Positions 36,339 to 45,750 of a stretch of DNA of 64,000 nucleotides are shown one piece after another; positions within the stretch are counted from its first letter, which is position 1, and each line of letters opens with the position of its first letter. Position numbers and translations under genes: made by a program. Under the pieces are notes generated by a model. It was given only the letters and a program-made list of their open reading frames with translations, was not told the origin of the DNA and searched no databases. The DNA comes from JAXMBX01 sp046349635 (lineage in GTDB: Bacteria; Planctomycetota; Planctomycetia; Planctomycetales; Planctomycetaceae), in contig JAXMBX010000015.1 of assembly GCA_046349635.1 (NCBI GenBank), positions 30,947 to 94,946 on the forward strand, written 5' to 3'.

Positions 36339-36705
36339 AACCTGCCTGTTCGGAAGAGGGGTCTCAGCTTCTGCAATCCGCCATGTGATTTCGGAAGTGT
36401 AACCTATTCCCTCTTGAGAACGACAGGAAGTTAGGATTCTATGACATTAGGCGCGGTCTGGACTTTTCATCATATCCGGCGATTATTTTCTCGAAGTCAT
36501 TTGCAGGCCGACCCTCTCTCTACATCAAGCGCATCGCCACACGACGGTCGGCAGTGACAAAGCTGTAATCTGGAAGGCCACCCCTTAACTTCCACCGCAT
36601 AATTTCAGGGAGGAACATGCGGGAAGATTGTTGTCTTCCGGTTTTTTGAGTTTGTATAATTGGGGATGCAAGCGGATTGCTTCTCTTCAGAAAGGGAGGC
36701 GTAAG
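36339..36705. other. Divergent intergenic region, 367 bases
   Basis: Contains the promoter described at 36631-36660 and presumably the promoter of the exonuclease gene at the left end. No additional gene is supported. Confidence 0.5.
36631..36660 (+). promoter_or_regulatory. Sigma-70-type promoter of the Gly/His-rich gene
   Basis: TTGTCT (36631-36636) and a perfect TATAAT (36655-36660) with an 18-base spacer. The inferred transcript would start near 36667, leaving a leader of about 40 bases with GGGAGG before the ATG at 36706. Confidence 0.6.
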
Positions 36706-38781
36706 ATGAAAATGAGATGGCTGGTTCGAGGGGTCGCGCTGGGTGCGGCCTTGCTCGTTTGTGCGCCAGCCGCAGTGTGGTCGCATGGCCACGGCGGTGG
36801 AGGAGGAGGTGGCGGTGGCCACGGTGGCGGTGGTGGAGGCCACTTCGGCGGCGGGGGTGGTCACTTCGGTGGTGGCGGTAGCCATTTCAGCGGCGGCCAT
36901 ATGGGCGGCGGCGGTATGAGCCACTTCAGTGGTGGTCACACTGGTGGCATGTCCCACTTCAGTGGCGGCCACATGGGAGGTGCCCAGCACTTCAGCGGAT
37001 CCCACATGGGAGGCGGTACTCAACACTTCGGCGGTGGCGGCATGAGCCACTTCAACGGTGGTGGTGCATCACGCGCGGGTGGTGGTGGAACTCAACACTT
37101 CAGCGGGTCTCATTTCAACGGCTCGCAACACCTCAATGGAGGTTCCTCCTTCAGCTCCCGGCACATGGTCTCGGGCAATAGTGGCGCCATGCACCACTCC
37201 GTCGGGACTGCAGGTTCGCACCTCGGTCGTGGAGGACAAAGCTTTGCGAATGTCCATGGCGGCAACGCCGGACTCGGCGCAACTCATCACGGCTTGGGAG
37301 GCTCCAACAACCACGCTCTTTCACACTCGACCAATCACTTCTCCGCGCGACATGCGACCACAGGTTTGAGCGGGAATCAGAGCGCTGCGCGATTCCACTC
37401 CACGCATACAGGCGGAGGAACGGGGAGTATGAATCGCGCCGGAGGCAATAATGCCGGCCCCGGAAACCATGGTGGCTCTCTGCATAACTCACTGGCCAGC
37501 AATGTCGGTCGCGGTGGCGGCAACGGAGCGCCGCACGCAGGAGTTCAGGGAATGCACCACACCGGTGCCGGTCTTGGTTCCTCACAAGGAGCCCTCCATG
37601 GTGGAAATCTGCACGCCGGAAATCTCCACAGTGCCATGCACAACGCGGGAACAAACGTCTCCCACGGCTTGAATAACTTCAACCACAACTCCTCAATTCG
37701 TTACGCTCATAACGGCGGCGGGACCGGACGTCATTTGACAACCACCGGCTATCACAACGCCATGTCACGCGTCGGCTGGGGTGTCGGCAGACACTACTTC
37801 CCGTATGGCGGTGGCTTCGGCCGATACGGTTATGGAGGCTGGGGATACCGGCACTATGGCTGGGGAGGCCGCTGGGGTTACGGCTGGGGCCGCCCCTGGG
37901 GTGGATGGGGATGGGGTTGGGGAGGTCGCTGGGGTTGGGGATACCGACCCTGGGGTTGGGGCTGGGGAATTGGTTTCCCATGGTTCGGCTGGGGTTGGGG
38001 TGGAGGCTACGGTGGCTGGGGGTATGGAGGCTACGGTGGTTATGGATATGGCGGCTACGGCTGCTATAACGGCTACTACAACTACAACCCCTACTGCACC
38101 TATGGCTACGGCGGATCCGGGTACCCGGGTTATGGCTACGGCTATGCTGCGGTCGGGACGAATGGTCTCCCGGTTGCCGGGGCGCCTGTCGCCACGGATG
38201 CCGGTACCAATCCGCTCGTGATCCAGGCTGACCCGAATGCTCCCAAGTTCGATTCCGTGACGAGCAATGCTTATGCGGATCGTGGCGAAGAACAATTCAA
38301 GGCCGCGAACTACGACAACGCCGTCAAGGAATGGCGGCATGCGGTCGTCGAAGATCCCAAAAACGGCGTCCTCGTGATGATGCTCGCCCAGGGGCTCTTT
38401 GCCACGGGTAAGTTTGAAGAGGCCGCCGGCGCCATCCAGCAGGGTATGCTCATCCTGCCGGAAGAAAGTTGGGGTGTGGTTCCCAAGAACTACAAGGAAC
38501 TTTACACCAACATCGGCGACTATACGACTCAACTGCGCGCTCTCGAGAAAGCCCGCAAGGAGAAGCCCGATGATCCCGCACTGCGGTTCCTGTTGGGCTA
38601 TCACTACGGTTATCTCGGATTCCCGCAGGAAGCCGTTGTGGAACTGAAGAAGAACCTCTCGATCGTGCCGGAAGATCAACTGGCCGACAAGATGATGAAG
38701 CAGTTCCAGGCCAAATTGAAGAAGGAGACGACCGCTTCGGTGATTCCGGTCCCACCCGTACCGGTAGGGGACCAGAAGTAA
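36706..38781 (+). CDS. Exported Gly/His- and Gly/Trp/Tyr-rich protein with TPR-like C-terminus
   Basis: 691 aa. The signal peptide is about residues 1-25 (WLVRGVALGAALLVCAPAA). Residues 26-130 are repeats of Gly with His and Ser (GGHFGGGGSHFSGGHMGGG). A His/Asn/Ser/Gly region runs to about 360. Residues about 366-490 are almost only Gly, Trp, Tyr, Arg and Phe (GWGWGGRWGWGYRPWG, then GYGGYGGYGYGGYG). The last 170 residues are ordinary and helical, with two or three TPR-like hairpins (GEEQFKAANYDNAVKEWRHAV, LRALEKARKEKPDDPALRFLLGYHYGYLG). Such composition suggests a structural or metal-binding surface protein anchored or measured by the TPR part. The family is not recognised. Confidence 0.75.
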   Translation: MKMRWLVRGVALGAALLVCAPAAVWSHGHGGGGGGGGGHGGGGGGHFGGGGGHFGGGGSHFSGGHMGGGGMSHFSGGHTGGMSHFSGGHMGGAQHFSGSHMGGGTQHFGGGGMSHFNGGGASRAGGGGTQHFSGSHFNGSQHLNGGSSFSSRHMVSGNSGAMHHSVGTAGSHLGRGGQSFANVHGGNAGLGATHHGLGGSNNHALSHSTNHFSARHATTGLSGNQSAARFHSTHTGGGTGSMNRAGGNNAGPGNHGGSLHNSLASNVGRGGGNGAPHAGVQGMHHTGAGLGSSQGALHGGNLHAGNLHSAMHNAGTNVSHGLNNFNHNSSIRYAHNGGGTGRHLTTTGYHNAMSRVGWGVGRHYFPYGGGFGRYGYGGWGYRHYGWGGRWGYGWGRPWGGWGWGWGGRWGWGYRPWGWGWGIGFPWFGWGWGGGYGGWGYGGYGGYGYGGYGCYNGYYNYNPYCTYGYGGSGYPGYGYGYAAVGTNGLPVAGAPVATDAGTNPLVIQADPNAPKFDSVTSNAYADRGEEQFKAANYDNAVKEWRHAVVEDPKNGVLVMMLAQGLFATGKFEEAAGAIQQGMLILPEESWGVVPKNYKELYTNIGDYTTQLRALEKARKEKPDDPALRFLLGYHYGYLGFPQEAVVELKKNLSIVPEDQLADKMMKQFQAKLKKETTASVIPVPPVPVGDQK

Positions 38782-38809
38782 CTCCTTTCTGACGGAAACG
38801 CCCCTTTCG

Positions 38810-38848
38810 ATCCCTCCTGGCCCAGCAACGGGTCAGGGGGGATTTTTG
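38810..38848 (+). terminator. Terminator after the Gly/His-rich gene
   Basis: ATCCCTCCTGGCCC pairs with GGGTCAGGGGGGAT (allowing G-U pairs) around a 6-base loop, followed by TTTTT. It lies 29 bases after the stop and before the convergent hom gene. Confidence 0.75.
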
Positions 38849-38880
38849 TTGCGCTGTTTATTGAACTGTCTAGGGGGTTC

Positions 38881-40188
38881 TCAGTCCGCGACCCGCATCC
38901 GGACCATCGGTTTCCGCACGGCAGGTAAGGCATGCAATGCCGTTTCCGCCAGTTGCAACTGTCCCGCTGTCGTCCGGTGGGTCATGATCACCAGTGGGAC
39001 GATCGACTGCGACGTCACTTCGTCGACCTCCGGGGCTTCATGCTGGATGACCGACGCGATGCTGATCTCATGTCGTCCCAAGATATCCGCCACGTCCGCC
39101 AGCACGTGCGGGCGATCTTCGACATTCAGCCGCAGGTAATACCGGCTGGAACTCTCCGCAGCGGGCAAGAGCGGAAACTGATGCTGTTCTTCCCACAGCC
39201 CCAGTTGCGCGAATGTCAATTGCGCCCGTCCGACCGCCATGTCAATCAGGTCCGCCACGACCGCAGACGCCGTGGGAAGTTGACCCGCACCGCGCCCTGA
39301 ATACCACGTCTCCCCAACCACATCCCCCTGCAACGCGATGGCGTTGAAGGGGCCGTTTACCTGTGCGATGGGGGTCGAATGCCGCACCAGCGTCGGCGTG
39401 ACATGCGACTCCAGTTTTCCATTCACCAGTTTCGAGACGGCCAACAACTTAACCGTGTAGCCAAACTCCGCGGCGTATTTCAGGTCTGCCAGGTCGAGGG
39501 TGTCAATTCCCTGGCGGGGCAGTTGCTCAAAGGGGACTTTTGTTCCATACGCCAGTTGGCACAGGATCGACAGCTTTTGCGCGGCGTCGCTCCCATCCAC
39601 GTCCATCGTCGGATCCGCTTCCGCATACCCCAGTTCCTGGGCGTTCTTCAAGGCATCCGCATACGCCTGCTGCTTCTGGATCATCTGCGTGAGAATGAAA
39701 TTGCTCGTCCCATTCAGGATCGCCGCAATCGAAGTGATCTGGTTCGCCGTCATGCACTGGCTGACGACGTTGATGATCGGAATCCCCCCCGCGACCGCCG
39801 CTTCGAAGGCAATCGAGCGCCCCAGCGACTTTGCCTTCGCGAACAGTTCCGTCCCATGTTCGCACAGCAGCGCCTTGTTGGCGGTCACGACATCCTTTCC
39901 CGACTCCAGCAGCGCCAGCATGATTTCTCGAGCCGGATGAATTCCGCCCACCAGATGCACGGCAATCTTGATCTCCGGATCACGGATCACTTTTTCGACG
40001 TCAGTCGTCAGCATTCCGGCGGGCAGATCGAGTCCCCGGGACTTCTTCAGGTCCCGCACGACTGCCGTTTTCAGCTCGAGACGCCGCCCCGCACGACGCG
40101 TCACCCGCGGTTCCTGCTCGAGCAGGACCTTGGCGACTCCCGTTCCGACGGTTCCCATGCCGACGATGGCAACTGGCAAAGTGGACAT
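38881..40188 (-). CDS. hom: Homoserine dehydrogenase
   Basis: About 435 aa, cytosolic. It reduces aspartate-semialdehyde to homoserine for threonine and methionine synthesis. The NAD(P) site is VAIVGMGTVGTGVAKVLL at the N-terminus. The catalytic region has TANKALL, INVVSQ, NGTSNFILTQM and GYAEADPTMDVDGSDAAQK. The C-terminal ACT domain (YYLRLNVEDRPHVLADVADIL, then ISIASVIQHE) is present, so feedback by threonine is likely. The start at 40188 is chosen as the first Met before the Rossmann motif. Confidence 0.95.
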   Translation of the reverse strand: MSTLPVAIVGMGTVGTGVAKVLLEQEPRVTRRAGRRLELKTAVVRDLKKSRGLDLPAGMLTTDVEKVIRDPEIKIAVHLVGGIHPAREIMLALLESGKDVVTANKALLCEHGTELFAKAKSLGRSIAFEAAVAGGIPIINVVSQCMTANQITSIAAILNGTSNFILTQMIQKQQAYADALKNAQELGYAEADPTMDVDGSDAAQKLSILCQLAYGTKVPFEQLPRQGIDTLDLADLKYAAEFGYTVKLLAVSKLVNGKLESHVTPTLVRHSTPIAQVNGPFNAIALQGDVVGETWYSGRGAGQLPTASAVVADLIDMAVGRAQLTFAQLGLWEEQHQFPLLPAAESSSRYYLRLNVEDRPHVLADVADILGRHEISIASVIQHEAPEVDEVTSQSIVPLVIMTHRTTAGQLQLAETALHALPAVRKPMVRMRVAD

Positions 40189-40368
40189 AACTTCACGGAC
40201 CTTAGGGTTAATCTCACGCAACGCAAGCGGTTACATCAACGGAAACGGCATCAGCCGACATCTCTCCGGCAAAGCCTGTTCAAGAGCATAGCTTGCACTC
40301 ACAAGGGAGTGAATCGACCACTGTTGTCGAGACCTGTAACTTCTCGCAAGTCCAAAAACAGGAATGAG

Positions 40369-40397
40369 TTGTACTACTTTTCCGACCACTGCATAAT
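40369..40397 (+). promoter_or_regulatory. Candidate sigma-70 promoter for the mqnA-mqnC operon
   Basis: TTGTAC (40369-40374) and CATAAT (40392-40397) with a 17-base spacer, about 67 bases before the mqnA start. The -10 box differs from consensus at one base, and the -35 box matches TTG plus part of the rest. Confidence 0.5.
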
Positions 40398-40464
40398 ACA
40401 CGGGGTGAATCGATTGCAGGGCGTAAACACCTGCCTCTGATCCCCACGCAAAAGGGTTTCTGTC

Positions 40465-41298
40465 ATGTCCGAGGCTCACACGCCCGGTTATCGCCCCCAC
40501 CCGATCCGGGTTGGGGCCGTCAATTACCTGAACTCCAAACCCCTCATTGAGGGGCTGGCTGACCTTGCGCCCAGCATTGAACTCCACTTGGACTTCCCCA
40601 GCCGCCTGGCGGATCGCCTGGCACAAGGGGAACTCGATGTGGCCCTGATTCCCTCCGTCTCCTGCCTCGGAAATCCGCATTACGAAATCGCCTCGGACGC
40701 CTGCGTCGCCACCCGCGGCAAAGTCTTGAGCGTCAAACTTTACAGCCGGGTTCCCATCCGCCAGATCAAGACACTTGCTCTGGACGTCGGTTCGCGCACC
40801 AGTGCCGCACTCTCCCGCATCCTGCTCGCCGAGCGCTATCACGTTCTCCCGCAACTGCAACCGCTTCCCTTCGGCCTTTCCACCCGCGAATCGAACGCCG
40901 ACGCCGTCTTGCTCATCGGCGACCGGGCCATTCCCCAGCCCGAAGAATCCTTTACCGAAGTCTGGGACCTGGGTGAGGAATGGACGAACTGGACCGGCCT
41001 CCCCTTCGTCTTCGCTATGTGGGCCACTCGTCGCGGGACCGATCTGGGAACCGTGGAAGAGGCCCTCAGCGCCGCCCGCGACCGGGGCTTGGAAAAAGTG
41101 CGGGAAATTGCCGTTCGAGAATCGGCAATCCTCAATCTGACACACCAACTCGTTCACGAATACCTCACACAAAACTTGTACTTCTATCTCGGACCGGAAG
41201 AGCGCCGCGGGCTGCAGCGCTACTATCAACTGGCCGTGAAACAGGGACTGGCTCCCGAAGGAATTCCCCTTGTCTTCCGAAATTGCGCCGCTGCTTGA
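40465..41298 (+). CDS. mqnA: Chorismate dehydratase of the futalosine menaquinone pathway
   Basis: 277 aa. MqnA turns chorismate into 3-enolpyruvyl-benzoate, the first step of the futalosine route. The start has IRVGAVNYLNSKPLIEGL, the clear MqnA mark. DVALIPSVSC and LALDVGSRTSAALSRILL follow, with WTNWTGLPFVFAMWA, as expected for this periplasmic-binding-protein-like enzyme. The next gene overlaps it by 29 bases. Confidence 0.93.
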   Translation: MSEAHTPGYRPHPIRVGAVNYLNSKPLIEGLADLAPSIELHLDFPSRLADRLAQGELDVALIPSVSCLGNPHYEIASDACVATRGKVLSVKLYSRVPIRQIKTLALDVGSRTSAALSRILLAERYHVLPQLQPLPFGLSTRESNADAVLLIGDRAIPQPEESFTEVWDLGEEWTNWTGLPFVFAMWATRRGTDLGTVEEALSAARDRGLEKVREIAVRESAILNLTHQLVHEYLTQNLYFYLGPEERRGLQRYYQLAVKQGLAPEGIPLVFRNCAAA

Positions 41299-42385
41299 TA
41301 AGGCCGTCGCCGGGGAACGTCTCACCCCTGCGGAAGGTCTGCGGCTTCTCGAATCTCATGATCTCGTCGCGTTGGGGCAGGCAGCCAATGCCATCACGAA
41401 ACGCCTCCATCCGGAGCCGTACCGCACGTTCAATATCGACCGCAACATCAACTACACGAACGTCTGCTCCGCGGTCTGCGACTTCTGCGCGTTCTATCGC
41501 CCGCTGGGGCACGAAGAAGCCTACGTCCTCCCCCGCGAAGTCCTGCACCAGAAGATTGAGGAGACCGTTGCTCTCGGCGGTGACCAGATTCTGCTTCAGG
41601 GAGGGATGCATCCCACTCTCAAGCTGGAGTGGTACGAGGAGATGCTCCGCGATCTCAAGCAGCACTTCCCCCAGGTCAACATTCACGGTTTCAGCCCCCC
41701 CGAGATATTCGCCTTCACCAAGGTCAACAAGCTCTCCCTCCGCGAAGTTCTGGAACGCCTCAAAGCCGCCGGCCTGGGGAGCCTGCCGGGAGGAGGGGGC
41801 GAAATTCTCGTCGACCGCGTCCGCAAAGCGATGACCCGCGGCAAGGTTCTCACCGACGGTTGGCTCGACGTCAACCGCGTCTGGCATCAGATGGGGGGCA
41901 AATCCACCTGCACAATGATGTTCGGACATATCGAAACCCTCGCCGAGCGGATTGAACATCTGGAGCGACTCCGCCAGTTGCAGGACGAAACGGGTGGCTT
42001 CACCGCCTATATCTGCTGGACCTTCCAGCCCGACCACACCGACATGGCGAATATTCCCCCCGTCGGTGCGTTTGAATACCTGAAAACCCAGGCGATCAGC
42101 CGGCTCTACCTCGACAACATCCCCAACATCCAGTCCTCCTGGGTTACGCAAGGGGAGCAGATCGGCCAGATGGCCCTTCTGTTCGGGGCCAACGACATGG
42201 GGAGCCTGATGATTGAGGAAAACGTCGTCGCCCAGGCGGGAACCGTCCACCACCTCACTTTGGAGACAATCAAGCGCTGCATCCGGGAATTGGGCTATAT
42301 TCCCCGCCAACGTAACGTCTTTTACGAATACATTGACGACGAGGATCAGTCGCAAGTTGGGGAACTTGCAGGCATTTTGAACTGA
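41270..42385 (+). CDS. mqnC: Cyclic dehypoxanthine futalosine synthase (radical SAM)
   Basis: 371 aa. It closes the futalosine ring system in the second half of the pathway. The radical-SAM cluster site is CSAVCDFCAFYRPLG (CxxxCxxC), followed by GGDQILLQGGMHP and SLPGGGGEILVDRVRK, which are typical of MqnC rather than MqnE. A TTG start inside the mqnA 3' end gives the usual length; no better start is seen. Coupling with mqnA implies joint expression. Confidence 0.93.
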   Translation: MSSEIAPLLDKAVAGERLTPAEGLRLLESHDLVALGQAANAITKRLHPEPYRTFNIDRNINYTNVCSAVCDFCAFYRPLGHEEAYVLPREVLHQKIEETVALGGDQILLQGGMHPTLKLEWYEEMLRDLKQHFPQVNIHGFSPPEIFAFTKVNKLSLREVLERLKAAGLGSLPGGGGEILVDRVRKAMTRGKVLTDGWLDVNRVWHQMGGKSTCTMMFGHIETLAERIEHLERLRQLQDETGGFTAYICWTFQPDHTDMANIPPVGAFEYLKTQAISRLYLDNIPNIQSSWVTQGEQIGQMALLFGANDMGSLMIEENVVAQAGTVHHLTLETIKRCIRELGYIPRQRNVFYEYIDDEDQSQVGELAGILN

Positions 42386-42563
42386 GCCCCCGTCCGGTTC
42401 CCCTCATCCCTCCCCATAACTCTGTGGAGCACCCGGATATCGGGTAGACTTCCGGTGCATACAATGGGAGTGGACTGCGGCCCCGCAAGTCCGAAAAGAA
42501 AGGGCATTCCCTTTTCAGCACGCGGGTTCCGTTTCGCTACATAGACCTGAGGACGCATCCTCG

Positions 42564-43321
42564 ATGATTCATGTGTCGCAACTGTCGAAAAGTTTTCCCG
42601 ATCTTGATCGGGGACACGTCACCGCCCTCGGTGGGGTCAGTTTCGACGTTCGACCGGGAGAAATCTTCGGACTTCTCGGTCCCAACGGAGCCGGGAAAAC
42701 GACCTGTCTCCGGATCCTGAGCACCGTCCTGCGGCCAACGGGGGGCACAGCCACCATCGCCGGCTATGACGTCGACACCCATCCCGAAGCCGTGCGTGCC
42801 CGCATCGGGTTCATGTCCTGCAACACCGGCATCTACGACCGCATGACCGCCTGGGAAATGGTCGAGTACTTTGGCCGCCTCTACGGCATGGAAGAGACTG
42901 CCCTGCAGGCCCGCCTGGAAGAAATCTTCAAGATTCTCCAGATGCAGGAAATCCGGGACGTCCTGGGCTCAAAGATGTCCACTGGAATGAAGCAGAAAGT
43001 CTCGATCGCCCGGACGATCGTTCACGATCCCCCTGTCATGATCTTCGACGAACCGACCTCCGGCCTGGATGTCCTCGTCGCCCGGGCCGTCCTGCAGACC
43101 ATCGCCTCCCTCAAAAGCCAGGGGAAGTGCATCATCTTCTCCACCCACATCATGCGCGAAGTGGAAAAGCTGTGTGACAGGGTGGCCATGATCCATCGGG
43201 GAAAAATCCTCGCCCAGGGAACCCTGGACGAGCTGCGAGAAAATACAAGCAGACCGATCTGGAAGAACTGTTCTTCGCGTTGATTTCGCAATCCGAAGAA
43301 GAAGCCCTGTCCTCTGCATGA
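42564..43321 (+). CDS. ABC transporter ATPase (NatA-like), frameshifted near its 3' end
   Basis: Residues 1-230 form a complete ATPase: Walker [10 protein letters not shown], the signature variant [12 protein letters not shown], Walker [13 protein letters not shown] and the switch His in [12 protein letters not shown]. The frame as read stops at 43283 with the foreign end [10 protein letters not shown]. Adding one A to the A-run at 43240-43243 instead gives [17 protein letters not shown] and a stop at 43321, the normal end of this family. A one-base deletion is therefore likely. The gene precedes its permease by 26 bases. A small hairpin (GAGGA with TCCTC) covers the ribosome-binding site just before the ATG. 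Confidence 0.88.
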
Positions 43322-43347
43322 ATCGATAATGTCCGGCTGAATAGAAA

Positions 43348-45732
43348 ATGCTCATGAACTTGAAGTGGCGAAATGTCGGTTTGATTTTCCACCGCGAGGT
43401 TCGCGACCAGTTGCGCGATCGTCGCACCCTGTTCATGATCCTCATCCTGCCGCTCCTGCTGTATCCCGCTCTCGGCGTCGGCATGGTTCAATTGACCCTG
43501 CTTTTCACGGAACAGACCCGCACTGTGGTCATCTTGGGCGATCAATCCCTTCCTCCGCCTCCCTTAGTGGAAGGGAATCGTTTCGTCAGCAGTTGGTTCC
43601 GCAATCCCGAGAATGCCTCCAAGCTGGAAGTGATCACTGAAAGCGAAGAAGCCGGCCCGACACCCCTCGACCACCGCAAAACTCTGTTCCTCTCCGAAGC
43701 ACACGCCCTGCAAAAGAAACTGGCCGAGCGCCAGCAAATGGAACAGCAGCTTCACAAGGTCAAAACCACCGGCACCAAGCCCCAGATCGCGGAAGCGCAG
43801 GCGAAATGCGACGCCCTGCAGGTCGAACTCGGGAAACTCTTCTCCACCAGCCATATTCAGGTGCTGGTGATCGTCCCCGAGAAATTCCGGGAAAACGTCT
43901 CGCAGGTCAACGAGTTGATCTCCAAAGGCCAGCCCGCCGATAAGGCGCAGGACTACCCTCGCCCGATCATTCTGCATAACGATGCCGACGAGAAATCCCT
44001 GATCGCCTTCAACCGGGTCCGGGAAGCGATGCGCCGCTGGGAGCAGGCCATCCTCAGCCATCGCTTACGGGAAGCTCACCTGCCCGAATCCTTTCCCGAA
44101 CCGGTCAGCCCGATCGTCGAAAACCTTGCCCTGGAGAACCAGATCTCTTCGAATCTCTGGAGCAAACTCTTTCCCACCCTCCTCGTTCTGATGTCGATCA
44201 CCGGAGCTTTTTACCCCGCCATCGATCTGGGCGCGGGCGAAAAAGAACGCGGGACGATGGAAACGCTGCTGATCTGCCCCGCCTCCCGCACCGAAATCGT
44301 CCTCGGCAAATTCCTGACCGTCTTCAGTTTCAGCGTCTGCACTGCGGTCTTGAACCTCGCCAGCATGGGGTTCACCAGTTCCCACATTATGAACGTCACC
44401 GGCAAGCTGGGGCAGAATGCGTCGATGACCCCTCCTGACCTGGGAACCATTGCCATCACCATCGTCCTGCTGATTCCGCTGGCCTCGCTGTTCAGTGCCC
44501 TCTGCCTGTCGTTTGCGACCTTCGCCCGTAGCACCAAGGAGGGGCAGTACTATCTCACTCCGCTCCTGATGGTCACGCTGGGCCTGACGATGTTCTGCCT
44601 CTCCCCCGGCGTGGAACTGACTCCTTTCTACAGCATCATCCCCGTCGTGGGTGTGGCGCTCCTCCTGAAGGGATTGTTGCTCCATTCCGTCACCGGTGGT
44701 GGACTTTACATCTATGCCCTTCCCGTCCTGGTGACGACCGCCGGCTACAGCCTCCTCGCCCTGTGGTGGGCGATTGACCAGTTCCGCCGCGAGGAAGTCC
44801 TCTTCCGTGAGGCCGAACGCTTCGACCTCCGCCTGTGGGTCAAGCACCTCCTTCGCGATAAGGAACCCCTCCCCAGTTCCGCCGAGGCGTTGTTCTGCTT
44901 CCTGCTGATCATGCTGCTGCAGTTCAGCATTTCCCCGGGGAGCCTCCCCAGCGTCAATGACATGCTGCAGTTCGTGATCACCCAGCAACTCACCATGATC
45001 GCCTGCCCGGCGCTCTTCATGGCGCTGATTCTGACCACCAATTTCCGCAAGACGCTCCGGCTCAACCCCACCTCCATCGCCTCGCTCGTCCTCGCCATGC
45101 TCCTGGCCTGTACCTTGCATCCCCTCACTGTCGAATTGAGCGACAGCCTCTCGTGGTTCTTCCCCAAACTCCCGGAAAGTGTCACGAAATTCCTCGGTTC
45201 AATGTTCGATCCGAACCGCCCCCTCTGGATGCCTATCGTAGGGCTGGCACTGACTCCCGCCATCTGCGAGGAAATCGCCTTCCGCGGCTTCATTCTGAGT
45301 GGATTCAGCCGGTCAGGACGAATTGGTTTAGGGATCGTCTTTTCCGCCCTCACCTTCGGAGCGATGCACATGATCCCGCAGCAGGTCTTCAATGCCGCCC
45401 TGCTCGGACTCGTCCTCGGCCTCATCGCCGTCCGGACCAACAGCCTGTTCCCCGGTATCTTCTTTCACTTCGTCTATAACTCGCTGGCAATTATGCACGG
45501 GAAGTTCGGCACGACCTTCGCCAAAACAAAGATCATCAGCCCCTTCTTCGACGTCACCGACGAAGGCAAGCTCCACTACAGCGTCATCACGCTTTCCCTT
45601 TGTGCGATTGTCGGCGGCGTGATCCTGAGGCATTTCGTGCTCCTCCGTCCGGACAATCTCCCCTCCTCCGAGCCGGACGACCGCGACATCTCCGAATCTC
45701 CTGAAGTTCCTACGAAGGCACTCAGCGCCTGA
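43348..45732 (+). CDS. ABC-2 type permease fused to a CPBP intramembrane protease
   Basis: 794 aa. Residues about 1-470 are a NatB-like permease: a first helix RRTLFMILILPLLLYPAL, a large extracytoplasmic part with a coiled coil (KKLAERQQMEQQLHKV), then helices starting LWSKLFPTLLVLMSITGAFYPAID and GAGEKERGTMETLLICP. From about residue 630 follows a CPBP domain with CEEIAFRGFIL, FGAMHMIP and FFHFVYNSL, the three zinc-binding motifs. A membrane exporter and an intramembrane protease are thus one polypeptide, with the ATPase encoded just upstream. The permease probably exports or extracts lipid-like, peptide or ion substrates; this is not determined. Confidence 0.88.
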   Translation: MLMNLKWRNVGLIFHREVRDQLRDRRTLFMILILPLLLYPALGVGMVQLTLLFTEQTRTVVILGDQSLPPPPLVEGNRFVSSWFRNPENASKLEVITESEEAGPTPLDHRKTLFLSEAHALQKKLAERQQMEQQLHKVKTTGTKPQIAEAQAKCDALQVELGKLFSTSHIQVLVIVPEKFRENVSQVNELISKGQPADKAQDYPRPIILHNDADEKSLIAFNRVREAMRRWEQAILSHRLREAHLPESFPEPVSPIVENLALENQISSNLWSKLFPTLLVLMSITGAFYPAIDLGAGEKERGTMETLLICPASRTEIVLGKFLTVFSFSVCTAVLNLASMGFTSSHIMNVTGKLGQNASMTPPDLGTIAITIVLLIPLASLFSALCLSFATFARSTKEGQYYLTPLLMVTLGLTMFCLSPGVELTPFYSIIPVVGVALLLKGLLLHSVTGGGLYIYALPVLVTTAGYSLLALWWAIDQFRREEVLFREAERFDLRLWVKHLLRDKEPLPSSAEALFCFLLIMLLQFSISPGSLPSVNDMLQFVITQQLTMIACPALFMALILTTNFRKTLRLNPTSIASLVLAMLLACTLHPLTVELSDSLSWFFPKLPESVTKFLGSMFDPNRPLWMPIVGLALTPAICEEIAFRGFILSGFSRSGRIGLGIVFSALTFGAMHMIPQQVFNAALLGLVLGLIAVRTNSLFPGIFFHFVYNSLAIMHGKFGTTFAKTKIISPFFDVTDEGKLHYSVITLSLCAIVGGVILRHFVLLRPDNLPSSEPDDRDISESPEVPTKALSA

Positions 45733-45750
45733 CCACGGCAAGGAAATTTC

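Noticed and set aside
42400..42530. Several small hairpins (for example GGACTGCGG/CCGCAAGTCC and AAAGGG/CCCTTT) between mqnC and natA, possible RNA gene or terminator
   Set aside because: Stems are short and no full T-run follows, so I cannot support an ncRNA or terminator.
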